Positions 1 through 9,464 of a stretch of 64,000 bases of DNA are shown in pieces; the stretch's first letter is position 1, and the number at the start of each line of letters is the position of its first letter. Origin of the DNA: Zoogloea sp. GTDB taxonomy: Bacteria > Pseudomonadota > Gammaproteobacteria > Burkholderiales > Rhodocyclaceae. The notes under the pieces are model-generated. The model ran no database searches. It had not been told where the DNA came from and worked only from the letters and a program-made list of their open reading frames with translations. The translations under genes were made by a program, and so were the position numbers. Location of the stretch: the NCBI RefSeq assembly GCF_023150065.1, contig NZ_JAKLLN010000003.1, positions 238,142 through 302,141 of the forward strand. Reading direction: 5' to 3'.

Positions 1-1072
1 GGGCCGCGCAGGCAGCCTGCACGCGACCCACGCCAGGCAGCACGCGCACATAGGCCGGGCCCAGGTCGGCCAGCAGCTCCGGGGCCGGGCCGTCACCTGC
101 GCCATCGCCCACCACCACCAGCACGCTGCCGGCATGACCGGCGACGCGTACATCCATGTGGGCGGAATCGGCGGCGCACAGCTGCTGGGGCGCCTCCAGA
201 CCCAGGCCGGCGAGGCGGTCGAGGGCATCGGCGGTGCCGAGGATGACCCGGGCACCGCGCAGGGCCTCCAGGGCGGCAGCGGACAGCACCGGCGGCAGCT
301 CGAGGCCCAGGCTCACCACGGTGAGGGGCGGCAGGGGTTCGGGCGGCGTGGCGGCAACTTCGGGCTGGACGTCAGTGTCAGCTTCGATCACGGAGTCGGC
401 TGCGGCCTCGGCAGCCAAAGCGGGCTCGGGCTGCCCGTCGGGACCGGCGGGCAGTTCGGTTGTGGGAACCGGCGCGGGCAGAGCGGTTGCCGCGTCGGCA
501 AGGCCGGGCATCTCGATCTGCTCACCACGGGCGGTCTCCCGGTCGGCACCCCCTTTGCCACGGCGACGCTTGCGCTTGCGCCGGGGGCCGGTCGGACCTT
601 CGCCTTCAGCGGCATCAGGCTGGGCTGCGGCATCTTCAGCGTCGTCGACGCTGTCGGGCGCAGGCGAGGGCTGGTCGTCAATGGCGAGAGCAACAACAGG
701 CTCGGGGGCGAGCTCGGGAGCAGCTTCGGCAGCGGGCAGCTCCGGTTCGGCAAGCGGGGCAGACGCCGCATCAGGCGCCACCTCCGGCGCATGCACGGTG
801 GCCGCCTCCGGCTCCGCGAACAGGTCGGCCGTGACTTCGTCGGGCAAGGCCTCTACCGGCTTGGCCTTGGGCTTGCGCGGTGCACGCCGGACCTTGGGCT
901 TGGCCTCGGCCGCATCGACGACGGGCTCGGCCACGGTAGCGTCAACAATCACCTCGGCCGGGGTGGCCGGGGCCTTCTTCTTGCGGGGGCTGCGGGCCGG
1001 CGCCTTCTTCGGCGCCGGGTTCGCCACCTCGGCCAAGCCGGCCACCGGGGCGGAATTCTGTTCGTCGCTCAT
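1..1072 (-). CDS. Partial: Ala/Pro-rich charged protein with CbiE-like methylase domain
   Basis: The reverse strand is open from an ATG at 1072 to the window edge (357 codons, C-terminus missing). The N-terminus begins MSDEQNSAPVAG. Residues 1-240 are low complexity: lysine-rich blocks such as APKKAPARSPRKKKAPAT, then long Ala/Pro/Glu stretches and a basic patch RRKRKRRRGKGG. From about residue 250 the chain becomes ordered: LTVVSLGL, ALEALRGARVILG, VLVVVGDGAGDG and VRVLPGVGRVQAACA. These resemble the successive motifs of the CbiE/CobL precorrin methyltransferase fold, in which a glycine-rich first strand, a GDPGF loop and a PGVSSVQ strand bind S-adenosylmethionine. The usual GDPGF loop is altered, so activity is uncertain. 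The domain call is inferred from motif order only. No partner gene is visible. Confidence 0.5.
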   Translation of the reverse strand, partial: MSDEQNSAPVAGLAEVANPAPKKAPARSPRKKKAPATPAEVIVDATVAEPVVDAAEAKPKVRRAPRKPKAKPVEALPDEVTADLFAEPEAATVHAPEVAPDAASAPLAEPELPAAEAAPELAPEPVVALAIDDQPSPAPDSVDDAEDAAAQPDAAEGEGPTGPRRKRKRRRGKGGADRETARGEQIEMPGLADAATALPAPVPTTELPAGPDGQPEPALAAEAAADSVIEADTDVQPEVAATPPEPLPPLTVVSLGLELPPVLSAAALEALRGARVILGTADALDRLAGLGLEAPQQLCAADSAHMDVRVAGHAGSVLVVVGDGAGDGPAPELLADLGPAYVRVLPGVGRVQAACAA

Positions 1073-1198
1073 GCTCTGTCGGCCACTCTGTGCGCAGCCG
1101 GAAAAACGGGGGTCGCAGGATAGCATGAAGCGTTTTCAGGCCAAGCCCGGCCCGCGCCCGGTGGGGTCGATTGAATTCGACCCCACGAGGGCGCCGGC

Positions 1199-4100
1199 TT
1201 ACAGCAGCACGCGTTCGATGCCGCCCTGGTTGGCCTTGGCCACGTAGTCGGACATCCAGTTGTCGCCGAGGATGTGCTTGGCCATCTCGACCACGATGTA
1301 GTCCGCATCCACCCCACCGGCGTCACTGCTGTAGCGGGACAGGCCCTGCAGGCAGCTGGGGCAGGAGGTGAGGATCTTGACCTGGGCGGTGGCATCGGCG
1401 CCGCGCAGCTTTTCGGCGCCCTTCTCGATCTCCTCCTGCTTGCGGAAGCGCACCTGGGTGGAGATGTCGGGACGGGCCACCGCCAGGGTGCCGGATTCGC
1501 CGCAGCAGCGATCAGACAGGTCGACCCGCGTGCCCATCAGCTCGTTGGCCACCTTGATGCCGGAATGGACCTTCATCGGGGTGTGGCAGGGCTCGTGGTA
1601 CATGTAGCGGGTGCCGCTGATGCCGTCGAGCTTGAGGCCCTTCTCCATCAGGTATTCATGGATGTCGAGCAGCCGGCAGCCGGGGAAGATCTTCTCGAAC
1701 TGGTACTTCTGCAGCTGATCCATGCAGGTGCCGCAGGACACGATCACCGTCTTGATGTCGAGGTAATTGAGCGTGTTGGCGACCCGGTGGAAGAGCACCC
1801 GGTTGTCGGTGGTGATCTTCTGGCCGGCGTCCTCCTCGCCCGCAGCGGTCTGCGGGTAGCCGCAGCACAGGTAGCCCGGAGGCAGCACGGTGGTGGCGCC
1901 AACCTGGTAGAGCATGGCCTGGGTGGCGAGGCCGACCTGGCTGAACAGGCGCTCGGAGCCGCAGCCGGGGAAGTAGAACACCGCCTCGGATTCGTCACGC
2001 CCGACCTTCGGGTTGCGGATCACCGGGACGATGGCGTCGTCCTCGATGTCGAGCAGGGCCCGGGAGGTGCGCTTGGGCAGGCCCCCCGGCATGGGCTTGT
2101 TGATGAAGTGGATCACCTGGGCCTTGATGGCCGGTTTGCCGAGGGTGGCGGGCGGGTGCTGGACCTGCTCCTGGATCAACCCGAGGCTCTTGCCGATGCG
2201 GTGGCCGAGACGCTGGGCCTTGTAGCCCCAGCCGATCATGCCGCTGCGGATCAGCTTGATGGTGGCCGGATCCTTGGCGGTGAGGAAGGCCATGGCCGCG
2301 GCCTTGCCGGGGTTGAAGGACTTCTTGCCCTGCTCGCGCAGCAGGTTGCGCATCTTGATCGACACGTCGCCGAAGTCGATGTCCACCGGACAGGGCTTCT
2401 CGCACTTGTGGCACACGGTGCAGTGGTCGGCCACGTCCTCGAACTCGGCCCAGTGGGCCAGGGAGACGCCGCGGCGGGTCTGCTCTTCGTAAAGGAAGGC
2501 CTCGATCAGCAGCGAGGTGCTGAGGATCTTGTTGCGCGGGCTGTAGAGCAGGTTGGCGCGGGGCACGTGGGTGGAGCACACCGGCTTGCACTTGCCGCAG
2601 CGCAGGCAGTCCTTGATGTCGTGGGAGATCTCGCCGATGGCGGTCTGCTCCATGATCAGGGACTCGTGGCCCATCAGGTTGAAGCTGGGGGTGTAGGCGT
2701 TGTCGAGGTTGCCCTTGATCGGCCCGTTGCGCATCAGCTTGCCGCGGTTGAAGCGGCCTTCCGGGTCAACCTTCTGCTTGTAGGCCCAGAAGTTGGCCAT
2801 CTCGGCGTCGGTGAGGTAGTCGAGCTTGGTGATGCCGATGCCGTGCTCGCCGGAGATCACGCCGTCCAGGCTGCGGGCCAGCTCCATGATGCGGTCCACG
2901 GCCTTGTTGGCCGTCTGCAGCATCTCGTAGTTGTCGGAGTTGACCGGGATGTTGGTGTGCACGTTGCCGTCACCGGCGTGCATGTGCAGGGCCACGAAGA
3001 CGCGGCCGCGCAGCACCTGTTTGTGCAGCTTCTTGATGCCCTCGCGCACCGGCCCGAACAGCTGGCCGTCGAAGATCTTGTCGAGGCGGGGCTTGAGCTC
3101 GGTCTTCCAGCCGGTACGGACGGAGTAGTCCTGCAGACGGTGGAACAGGCGCGGGTTGGCGGCCCGGTTGGACAGCTCGGCGGCCTGGATGCCGTAATCG
3201 GCAAACTGCGGCTCGGCCTGGGCCAGGGGCAGGTCCAGGTTGTCCAGCAGCCACTGCCAGCGGCGACGCACCAGGGCCACGTAGTCCAGGGCGTCCTTGC
3301 GGCGCTCACCCATGAGCTCGTCCCGGGAGATGGTGGCGTCACCGGTATCCAGGGGCAGCTCGCCCTGCAGGTAGTCGGTGAGGGCATCGCACAGGGCCAG
3401 CTTGTTCTGGGTGGACAGCTCGATGTTGATGCGCTCGATGCCGTCGCAGTAGTCGCCCATGCGCGGCAGGGGGATCACCACGTCCTCGTTCACCTTGAAG
3501 GCGTTGGTGTGGCGCGAGATGGCGGCGGTGCGCGAGCGGTCGAGCCAGAACTTCTTGCGCTGCTCGGGGCTGACGGCGATGAAGCCCTCGGCACCCCGGG
3601 TGTTGGTCATGCGGATAACCTCGGAGGCGGCGGTCATCACCGCGGCCTCGTCGTGGCCGACGATGTCGCCGATCAGCACCATCTTGGGCCGGCCGTGGCG
3701 CTTAGCCTTGGTGGTGTAGCCCACCGCCTTCACGTAGCGCTCGTCCAGGTGCTCGAGGCCGGCCAGCAGCACGCCGGCGGCGTTGCCGGCACCGCCCGGC
3801 TTGAAGTAGTCGGTGATCTCGACGATGGCCGGCACGGCCTCACGCACCTGGCCGAAGAACTCCAGGCACACGGTGCGGGTGACCGGCGGCATCTTGTGCA
3901 GCACCCAGCGCGAGGCCACGATGAGGCCGTCGGTGCCTTCCTTCTGCACCCCGGGCACGCCGCCCAGGAACTTGTCGGTCACGTCCTTGCCCAGGCCGTC
4001 CTTGCGGCAGGAGGCGCCCGGCAGGGAGAGGACTTCTTCGGAGAGGAACTTGTAGCCTTTGGCGTCGAAACGCTTGAGGCGGAAGTGCACGGTTTCCTGT

Positions 4101-5101
4101 TCGTGGATCTTGCCGAAGTTGTGGTCGAGGCGTTCCACCTCGAGCCAGTTGCCGTCCGGCGTGACCATCTTCCACCAGGCCAGGTTGTCGAGCGCGGTGC
4201 CCCACAGCACGGCCTTCTTGCCGCCGGCGTTCATGGCGATGTTGCCGCCGATGCACGAGGCGCTGGCGGAGGTGGGGTCCACGGCAAACACGCGGCCGGC
4301 GGCCGAGGCGGCTTCGGAGACGCGCTCGGTGACCACCCCGGCGCCGGTGCGGATGGTGGCGTAGGGCGCGCCCATGGGGCCGTTCAGGCCGGGCAGCACC
4401 ACATCTTCGACCGGGCCGATGGAAATCAGCTTTTCGGTGTTGATGACCACCGACTTGGCATCCAGCGGCACGGCGCCGCCGGTGTAGCCGGTGCCGCCCC
4501 CGCGCGGGATGATGGTCAGGCCGAGCTCGATGCAGCTCTTCACCAGCGGGGCCATCTCTTCCTCGGTATCGGGGTAGAGGACCACGAAGGGGTACTCGAC
4601 GCGCCAGTCGGTGGCGTCGGTGACGTGGGACACCCGGGCGTGCCCGTCAAAACAGATGTTGTCCTTGCGGGTGTGACGGGCGAGCTCGCGCTGCACGCGC
4701 TTGCGCAGCTCGGCGGTATCGTCGAAGAGCTTGGCGAAGCGGTCGACGGCACCGTGGGCCGCCACCACCAGGCTGGCCACCTTGGCGCTGCGCTCGGGAT
4801 CTTCGGCGCTGGCTTCCTCACGGCGCTTCTCGACCTCATGCAGGCGGTGGCGCAGGGCCCCGATCAGGGCACCCTGGCGATCCCGGTTGCCGAGCAGGTC
4901 GTCCTGCAGGTAGGGGTTGCGCTGGACCACCCATACGTCCCCCAGCACCTCGTAGAGCATCCGCGCGGATCGGCCGGTGACGCGCTCGGACCGCAGAGCG
5001 TCCAGGGTCTTCCACGCATCCTGGCCAAGCAGGCGGATGACGATCTCCCGGTCGGAGAACGAGGTGTAGTTGTAGGGAATTTCACGCAGGCGTTGGGTCA
5101 T
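1199..5101 (-). CDS. DUF3683/FAD-linked oxidoreductase with 4Fe-4S and two CCG domains (D-lactate/glycolate dehydrogenase type)
   Basis: This is a 1300-residue single-chain oxidoreductase. I chose the ATG at 5101 ([15 protein letters not shown]) because it matches the start of the betaproteobacterial DUF3683 family; the frame stays open another 348 nt upstream. Order of parts: DUF3683 (about 1-160); FAD-binding PCMH domain with [12 protein letters not shown] near residue 205; FAD-oxidase C-terminal domain with [12 protein letters not shown] and SGEHGIG; two 4Fe-4S cysteine clusters (CLRCGKC and CTVCHKC with CP); then two cysteine-rich CCG domains ([10 protein letters not shown] with LCCGYP, and HEPCHTP with CCGESGT). 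This fuses functions that glycolate oxidase (GlcD/GlcF) or D-lactate dehydrogenase systems spread over several subunits. It likely oxidises a 2-hydroxyacid and passes electrons through FAD and FeS to a CCG acceptor site. The substrate cannot be read from sequence. Confidence 0.9.
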   Translation of the reverse strand: MTQRLREIPYNYTSFSDREIVIRLLGQDAWKTLDALRSERVTGRSARMLYEVLGDVWVVQRNPYLQDDLLGNRDRQGALIGALRHRLHEVEKRREEASAEDPERSAKVASLVVAAHGAVDRFAKLFDDTAELRKRVQRELARHTRKDNICFDGHARVSHVTDATDWRVEYPFVVLYPDTEEEMAPLVKSCIELGLTIIPRGGGTGYTGGAVPLDAKSVVINTEKLISIGPVEDVVLPGLNGPMGAPYATIRTGAGVVTERVSEAASAAGRVFAVDPTSASASCIGGNIAMNAGGKKAVLWGTALDNLAWWKMVTPDGNWLEVERLDHNFGKIHEQETVHFRLKRFDAKGYKFLSEEVLSLPGASCRKDGLGKDVTDKFLGGVPGVQKEGTDGLIVASRWVLHKMPPVTRTVCLEFFGQVREAVPAIVEITDYFKPGGAGNAAGVLLAGLEHLDERYVKAVGYTTKAKRHGRPKMVLIGDIVGHDEAAVMTAASEVIRMTNTRGAEGFIAVSPEQRKKFWLDRSRTAAISRHTNAFKVNEDVVIPLPRMGDYCDGIERINIELSTQNKLALCDALTDYLQGELPLDTGDATISRDELMGERRKDALDYVALVRRRWQWLLDNLDLPLAQAEPQFADYGIQAAELSNRAANPRLFHRLQDYSVRTGWKTELKPRLDKIFDGQLFGPVREGIKKLHKQVLRGRVFVALHMHAGDGNVHTNIPVNSDNYEMLQTANKAVDRIMELARSLDGVISGEHGIGITKLDYLTDAEMANFWAYKQKVDPEGRFNRGKLMRNGPIKGNLDNAYTPSFNLMGHESLIMEQTAIGEISHDIKDCLRCGKCKPVCSTHVPRANLLYSPRNKILSTSLLIEAFLYEEQTRRGVSLAHWAEFEDVADHCTVCHKCEKPCPVDIDFGDVSIKMRNLLREQGKKSFNPGKAAAMAFLTAKDPATIKLIRSGMIGWGYKAQRLGHRIGKSLGLIQEQVQHPPATLGKPAIKAQVIHFINKPMPGGLPKRTSRALLDIEDDAIVPVIRNPKVGRDESEAVFYFPGCGSERLFSQVGLATQAMLYQVGATTVLPPGYLCCGYPQTAAGEEDAGQKITTDNRVLFHRVANTLNYLDIKTVIVSCGTCMDQLQKYQFEKIFPGCRLLDIHEYLMEKGLKLDGISGTRYMYHEPCHTPMKVHSGIKVANELMGTRVDLSDRCCGESGTLAVARPDISTQVRFRKQEEIEKGAEKLRGADATAQVKILTSCPSCLQGLSRYSSDAGGVDADYIVVEMAKHILGDNWMSDYVAKANQGGIERVLL

Positions 5102-5256
5102 CGGGATACCTGGGTCTGTGCAGCGGAGAACGGAGTATTTTAGCGGACCACCCCGCCTTCTGTCGAAAAACAAAGCCTTACGGCTGATGGGGGATTGCCG
5201 GCGCTCTGCTGGAACAGGTGTGTGGACCCATCGCGGCAGGGTCGGTTCCGGCGTGG

Positions 5257-5334
5257 GGGCGACTTCAGTCGCCCACGGACTTCGATCAAGGGCGTGTCGG
5301 TGATCAACGCGGGGATGGGCGACTGAAGTCGCCC
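5257..5334. repeat. REP-like inverted pair of 18-bp palindromes
   Basis: GGGCGACTTCAGTCGCCC at 5257-5274 and GGGCGACTGAAGTCGCCC at 5317-5334 are exact reverse complements of each other. Each also folds on itself, with 8-bp arms around two central bases. Matching flanks (TG before and CA after, read in the same orientation) extend the similarity. Two head-to-head palindromes in the gap between two genes is the layout of REP/BIME elements. No further copy was noticed in the window. Confidence 0.6.
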
Positions 5335-5375
5335 TCACAAGTCGGCCCCGCAGGAAAGATGACGCTTGCCCTTGG

Positions 5376-5732
5376 CTACCCCCGCAGGGCCGCCTGCACC
5401 GCAATCTCCACCCGCCAGCCGGGCTTGGCCAGGCGTACCACCTGCACACAGGCGCGGCTCGGCGCCGTGCCGGCGGGCACCCAGGCGTCCCACACGGCGT
5501 TGACCACGTCGTAGTCGGCCATGTCGGTGAGGTAGAGGGTGGCCATCAGCAGGCGCTCCTTGCCGCTGCCGGCCTGCTCCAGCAGAGTCTCGAGGCTGGC
5601 CAGCATGGCGCGGGTCTGCTCGGCAATGGCGGCCGTTTCATCGGGGGGCACTTCGACGCAATACACCACCCCGTTGTGGGTCGTGGAATCGGAATACCGC
5701 GGCGTGGTGCCAGCGCGCTGGATGGGGCTCAT
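5376..5732 (-). CDS. RidA/YjgF family enamine/imine deaminase
   Basis: The protein has 118 residues, slightly shorter than typical RidA (about 128). Conserved family segments are [20 protein letters not shown] in the middle and [10 protein letters not shown] near the C-terminus; the latter carries the arginine that binds the substrate carboxylate in RidA proteins. The closing VEIAVQAAL matches the usual VEIE(A/V)IA strand. The ATG at 5732 follows a CGGAG ribosome site. RidA hydrolyses reactive enamine/imine intermediates (2-aminoacrylate, 2-aminocrotonate) released by PLP dehydratases. The gene is divergent from ilvA across 96 bp, and IlvA makes such intermediates, so this is probably its detoxifying partner. 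Which RidA subfamily it belongs to is not settled. Confidence 0.85.
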   Translation of the reverse strand: MSPIQRAGTTPRYSDSTTHNGVVYCVEVPPDETAAIAEQTRAMLASLETLLEQAGSGKERLLMATLYLTDMADYDVVNAVWDAWVPAGTAPSRACVQVVRLAKPGWRVEIAVQAALRG

Positions 5733-5828
5733 GGAAGACTCCGGAAAGGTAAAGGTGCGTATGTTGCAGCGCGGGCGCTCCGGCTGCTACCCTCCTGTGC
5801 TTCCCCCAGCCGAAACGCAGGTCCAGCC

Positions 5829-7349
5829 ATGAGCGCGCAGCACCCCGACTACCTCCAGAAGATCCTCACTGCCCAGGTCTATGACGCGGCCATTGAAACG
5901 CCCCTCGACCCGGCTCCGAACCTGTCGGCGCGCATCCACAACAAGATCTGGTTCAAGCGCGAGGACATGCAGCCGGTATTCAGCTTCAAGCTGCGCGGCG
6001 CCTACAACAAGATGGCCAGCCTCAGCCCGGCGGCCCTCAAGCGCGGCGTGATCTGCGCGTCCGCCGGCAACCATGCCCAGGGCGTGGCCCTGTCGGCGAA
6101 AAAGCTCGGCGCCCGCGCCGTGATCGTCATGCCCACCACCACCCCGGCCATCAAGATCGACGCCGTCAAGCGCCACGGTGGCGAAGTGGTGCTGGCCGGC
6201 GAGAGCTATTCCGACGCCTACGGCCACGCCAAGGAGCTGGAGAAGACCGAAAAGCTCACCTTCGTCCACCCCTACGACGACGTCGAAGTGATCGCCGGCC
6301 AGGGCACCATCGGCATGGAGATCCTGCGCCAGCACCCCAAGGCCATCCACGCGGTGTTCTGCTGCGTGGGCGGCGGCGGCCTGCTGGCCGGCGTGGCGGC
6401 CTACATCAAGCGTGTCCGCCCCGAGATCAAGGTGATCGGCGTGGAAACCATCGACGCCGACGCCATGACCCAGTCCCTGGCGGCCGGCAAGCGCATCGAG
6501 CTGCCCACGGTAGGCCTGTTTGCCGACGGCGCCGCCGTGAAGCTGGTAGGCGAGGAGACCTTCCGCCTGTGCCAGGAATACGTGGATGAGATGATCCTGG
6601 TGGACAACGACGCCATCTGCGCCGCCATCAAGGACGTGTTCGAGGACACCCGCTCCATCCTCGAGCCCGCCGGCGCCCTGGCCGTGGCCGGTGCCAAGGA
6701 ATACGCCAAGCGCCACGCCCTCAAGGACAAGACCCTGGTGGCCGTTGCCTCCGGCGCCAACATGAACTTCGACCGCCTGCGCTTCGTGGCCGAACGGGCC
6801 GAGGTGGGCGAACAGCGCGAGGCCGTGCTGGCCGTGACCATCCCCGAAAAGCCGGGCTCCTTCAAGAAGTTCTGCGATCTGCTCGGCAACCGCAACATCA
6901 CCGAATTCAACTATCGCTACGCCGATGCAGCCAAGGCCCACATCTTCGTGGGCGTGGGCGTGCACAACCGGGCCGAAGGCGTGCGCATCACCGAGCTGCT
7001 GCAGCGCCACGACCTGCCCTGCCTGGACCTCACCGACGACGAGATGGCCAAGAGCCACATCCGCTACATGGTCGGCGGCCACGCCCCCCAGGCCGAGAAC
7101 GAGGTGCTCTACCGCTTCGTCTTCCCCGAGCGCCCGGGCGCCCTGCTCAACTTCCTCGACACCCTGCGCTCCGACTGGAACATCAGCCTGTTCCACTACC
7201 GCAACCACGGCGCCGACTTCGGCCGGGTGCTGGTGGGCATGCAGGTGCCGCCCCATGACCGGGAAGCCTTCCAGGGTTTCCTGGCGCGGCTGGGGTACGA
7301 GTACGTGGAGGAGACGGGCAACCCGGCGTACCGGATGTTCCTGGGGTGA
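5829..7349 (+). CDS. ilvA: Threonine ammonia-lyase, biosynthetic (two ACT domains)
   Basis: IlvA converts L-threonine to 2-oxobutanoate and ammonia with PLP, the first step toward isoleucine. The 506-residue length fits the long biosynthetic form. The PLP lysine is K54 in SFKLRGAYN, and the phosphate-binding loop is CCVGGGGLLAGV. After about residue 330 come two ACT-like regulatory domains, starting VLAVTIPEKPGSFKKF and VLYRFVFPERPGALLNF, which in this family bind isoleucine and valine for feedback control. The ATG at 5829 (MSAQHPDYLQKIL) was chosen over in-frame codons back to 5676 because family homology starts there. RidA lies divergently upstream. The stop overlaps the GTG of the next gene by four bases (GTGA), suggesting coupled translation with a histidine kinase. 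Confidence 0.95.
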   Translation: MSAQHPDYLQKILTAQVYDAAIETPLDPAPNLSARIHNKIWFKREDMQPVFSFKLRGAYNKMASLSPAALKRGVICASAGNHAQGVALSAKKLGARAVIVMPTTTPAIKIDAVKRHGGEVVLAGESYSDAYGHAKELEKTEKLTFVHPYDDVEVIAGQGTIGMEILRQHPKAIHAVFCCVGGGGLLAGVAAYIKRVRPEIKVIGVETIDADAMTQSLAAGKRIELPTVGLFADGAAVKLVGEETFRLCQEYVDEMILVDNDAICAAIKDVFEDTRSILEPAGALAVAGAKEYAKRHALKDKTLVAVASGANMNFDRLRFVAERAEVGEQREAVLAVTIPEKPGSFKKFCDLLGNRNITEFNYRYADAAKAHIFVGVGVHNRAEGVRITELLQRHDLPCLDLTDDEMAKSHIRYMVGGHAPQAENEVLYRFVFPERPGALLNFLDTLRSDWNISLFHYRNHGADFGRVLVGMQVPPHDREAFQGFLARLGYEYVEETGNPAYRMFLG

Positions 7350-8938
7350 AACCCGCCCCCGCCCCCACCACGCCCGGTCCTCATTCGGCCAAGGGCGAGG
7401 TCGCCGGATCATTCCTGCTGGGGCTGGTCGAGTCCTTTTGTCACCTGGATGTCTTTCCTGCAGAGGAAACCGGGCTTTCCAGCGAGGAGATCCGCCCGGA
7501 GCGGTGGTATCCCCACGCCCTGCTGATCGACATCCTGCATCGGCTCGAACGGGTCGACCCTACGTCCAGGCATATCTTCTTCCGCGCCGGGATGCATTTC
7601 CTACGCATCTGGTATGAGCAGGGGCCGGGCAAGACCATGATCCACTCCACGCTCGACTGGCTGTATGCCAACAAGGAGAGTGGCGGCTATAACTCGGTCG
7701 TGCGCGGCGGCCCGCCGGAGGAGATCGGCTGGTGCCGTCTCCAGACAATGGACGAAGAGGCAGGCATCGCCGTTTATGAGAACGTGATGCCGCTGCACCC
7801 GGACTACATCAAAGGGGTGTTCTACGGGGGCTGCATGCTCTTCGACGATGTGGAGTTCGTGGACGTGGAGGCTAGCAGCGAGCCCTATGCCCTGAATCCG
7901 GCCTTGTCCAGAACCATGCTGACAATCCGGTTTCGCCTCAAGCCGAAAGGGTGCTGCGAGGGCCTGGAGGCCCGCCTCGATGCCCTGAGCCCTGGCGCCA
8001 ACCTGACCTTGACGCCCGAGGAGACAGCCAGTCTGATCTGGCGTTACAAAGGGCTGAAGATCCGTAATCGGCACGAGACGGATTACCACAACAACATCAA
8101 TGCCATCCTGGCAAGAACGCTGATCGAACGCAGGCAGGCCGAACAGGAACTGGCGGCCTACCGCGATCATCTGGAGGCCCTTGTCGAGGCCCGTACTGCC
8201 GAACTGGCCTCTGCCAAGGAAGCGGCCGAGGCAGCGAACGTTGCCAAGAGCGCCTTTCTCGCCAACATGTCCCATGAAATACGCACCCCGCTGCATCAGA
8301 TCGGAGGCCTGGCACAGCTCCTCAGGCGCGATCCCCTGACCCCCAAACAGGGCAGCCATCTGGACAAGCTGGATTTTGCCGTGAAGCGCATGAGCGGCCT
8401 TGTCGAGTCGATCCTGGATCTGACCAGGATGGAGGCGGATACCCTGGAATCCGCGGAAAGGCCGATTTCCATCAACGAGGAGGTCAGGGATGTAGTGGCC
8501 TTGCTGAAGGGGAAGGCCGAAGCCAAGGGTTTGCAGCTGACGGCCGAAGCCGATGGTCTGCCGACCGGACTCCTTGGCGACCCCCGGCATCTCCGGACTG
8601 CCCTGCTGCATTACGCGGAGAATGCCATCCGTTTCACGGAGGCCGGCAGCGTGACGATCCGGGTGAAGGTGGTGAGCCAGGACACGACGGGCGCACAGCT
8701 GCATTTCGAGGTCGAAGACACAGGCATCGGCATCGCCCCGGAGGTGCTGCCCAGGCTATTCACACTCTTCGAGCAGGCCGACAACTCCTCGACCCGAAAA
8801 TACGGTGGCGCCGGGCTCGGACTATTCACCACCCGCAGGATCGCACAACGCATGGGTGGTGACGCGGGCGGCCAGAGCACACCTGGCCAAGGCAGCACCT
8901 TCTGGTTCACGGCGAGGCTAAAGAAGCAGCGTTCCTGA
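7346..8938 (+). CDS. Sensor histidine kinase with an unrecognised N-terminal sensor region
   Basis: The protein has 530 residues and starts at a GTG overlapping the ilvA stop. Residues about 1-240 match no domain I can name; they carry no transmembrane segment and include the phrase VFYGGCMLFDDVEFVDVEASSE. A coiled-coil linker (EARTAELASAKEAAEAAN) leads into a HisKA domain with the phospho-acceptor H310 in MSHEIRTPL. The ATPase domain shows an N-box (YAENAIRF, where the first of the two usual asparagines is tyrosine), a G1 box (DTGIGIAP) and a G2 box (GGAGLGL). It looks like a soluble cytoplasmic kinase. No response regulator is adjacent, so its target is unknown. The coupling to ilvA could be functional or only positional. 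Confidence 0.8.
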   Translation: MKPAPAPTTPGPHSAKGEVAGSFLLGLVESFCHLDVFPAEETGLSSEEIRPERWYPHALLIDILHRLERVDPTSRHIFFRAGMHFLRIWYEQGPGKTMIHSTLDWLYANKESGGYNSVVRGGPPEEIGWCRLQTMDEEAGIAVYENVMPLHPDYIKGVFYGGCMLFDDVEFVDVEASSEPYALNPALSRTMLTIRFRLKPKGCCEGLEARLDALSPGANLTLTPEETASLIWRYKGLKIRNRHETDYHNNINAILARTLIERRQAEQELAAYRDHLEALVEARTAELASAKEAAEAANVAKSAFLANMSHEIRTPLHQIGGLAQLLRRDPLTPKQGSHLDKLDFAVKRMSGLVESILDLTRMEADTLESAERPISINEEVRDVVALLKGKAEAKGLQLTAEADGLPTGLLGDPRHLRTALLHYAENAIRFTEAGSVTIRVKVVSQDTTGAQLHFEVEDTGIGIAPEVLPRLFTLFEQADNSSTRKYGGAGLGLFTTRRIAQRMGGDAGGQSTPGQGSTFWFTARLKKQRS

Positions 8939-8954
8939 TCGTTTCTGGCAGCCC

Positions 8955-9257
8955 ATGGAAGCCCTCCACGAAGCCATCGAAATCATCCTCCTGCTGGCCA
9001 GCGTGATTGGCGCGGTGGCGGCGTATTTCCGCTTTCGCGGGCACCGCTTCGGGCTGTCGGACATGCTGATCTTCGTGCCCCTGGCGGTGGCTGCGGATGT
9101 CGTCTGTTACCAGCTTTTCCAGGAAATGGCCGGGCCCCACGGCGAGTCGACGGCCTATGGGGCGCTGGAGTCCGGCGCGGCAAGCCGGGCGGAGTGTGAT
9201 CGGCAGTCCACCGCGCAGGCGTTTCGCGAGGGGTGCTATGCGAAGCTGGGGCGGTGA
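8955..9257 (+). CDS. Small membrane protein of unknown function
   Basis: A 100-residue frame starts 16 nt after the histidine kinase stop. Two hydrophobic stretches are visible, at about residues 9-26 (IEIILLLASVIGAVAAYF) and 37-56 (MLIFVPLAVAADVVCYQLF), joined by a short basic loop (RFRGHRFG), followed by a hydrophilic tail. This would be a two-pass inner-membrane protein with a cytoplasmic or periplasmic C-terminal half. I recognise no family. The ribosome site is weak and the reverse strand is also open here, so the gene is plausible but not certain. Confidence 0.5.
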   Translation: MEALHEAIEIILLLASVIGAVAAYFRFRGHRFGLSDMLIFVPLAVAADVVCYQLFQEMAGPHGESTAYGALESGAASRAECDRQSTAQAFREGCYAKLGR

Positions 9258-9464
9258 AGGCACGCCCTCCCAATAGTGCTTCCAGCCCCGAAGCGAACTT
9301 CGGTTGCAAATACGGAGCCCCTCTTCCCGGGGGGATTTAGCCACGCCCACCCAAGCCCCCGCAGGCAGGAGCAACTGCAGCGTTCATCATCCCTGCTCAC
9401 TTCCCCGCTGTTCCCCCACCGCCCCATCGGCGACAATTGAATCCTTCTAGAGGAGGGTCATGCC

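Noticed and set aside
1274-5143. Very long open frame on the plus strand opposite the FAD/FeS oxidoreductase
   Set aside because: It is the mirror of a high-GC gene: the product is Gly/His/Val/Leu-rich with no domain, while the minus strand carries clear catalytic and cysteine motifs.
9288-9303. Small hairpin CCGAAG-CGAA-CTTCGG after the small membrane protein
   Set aside because: The stem is only six pairs with no U-run, so a terminator call is not supported. The rest of the 207-nt gap before tam shows nothing definite.
8907-9374. Minus-strand frame of 155 codons opposite the small membrane protein
   Set aside because: The product is Arg/Gly/Pro-rich without hydrophobic or domain structure; the plus-strand frame follows the kinase closely and has two plausible membrane helices.
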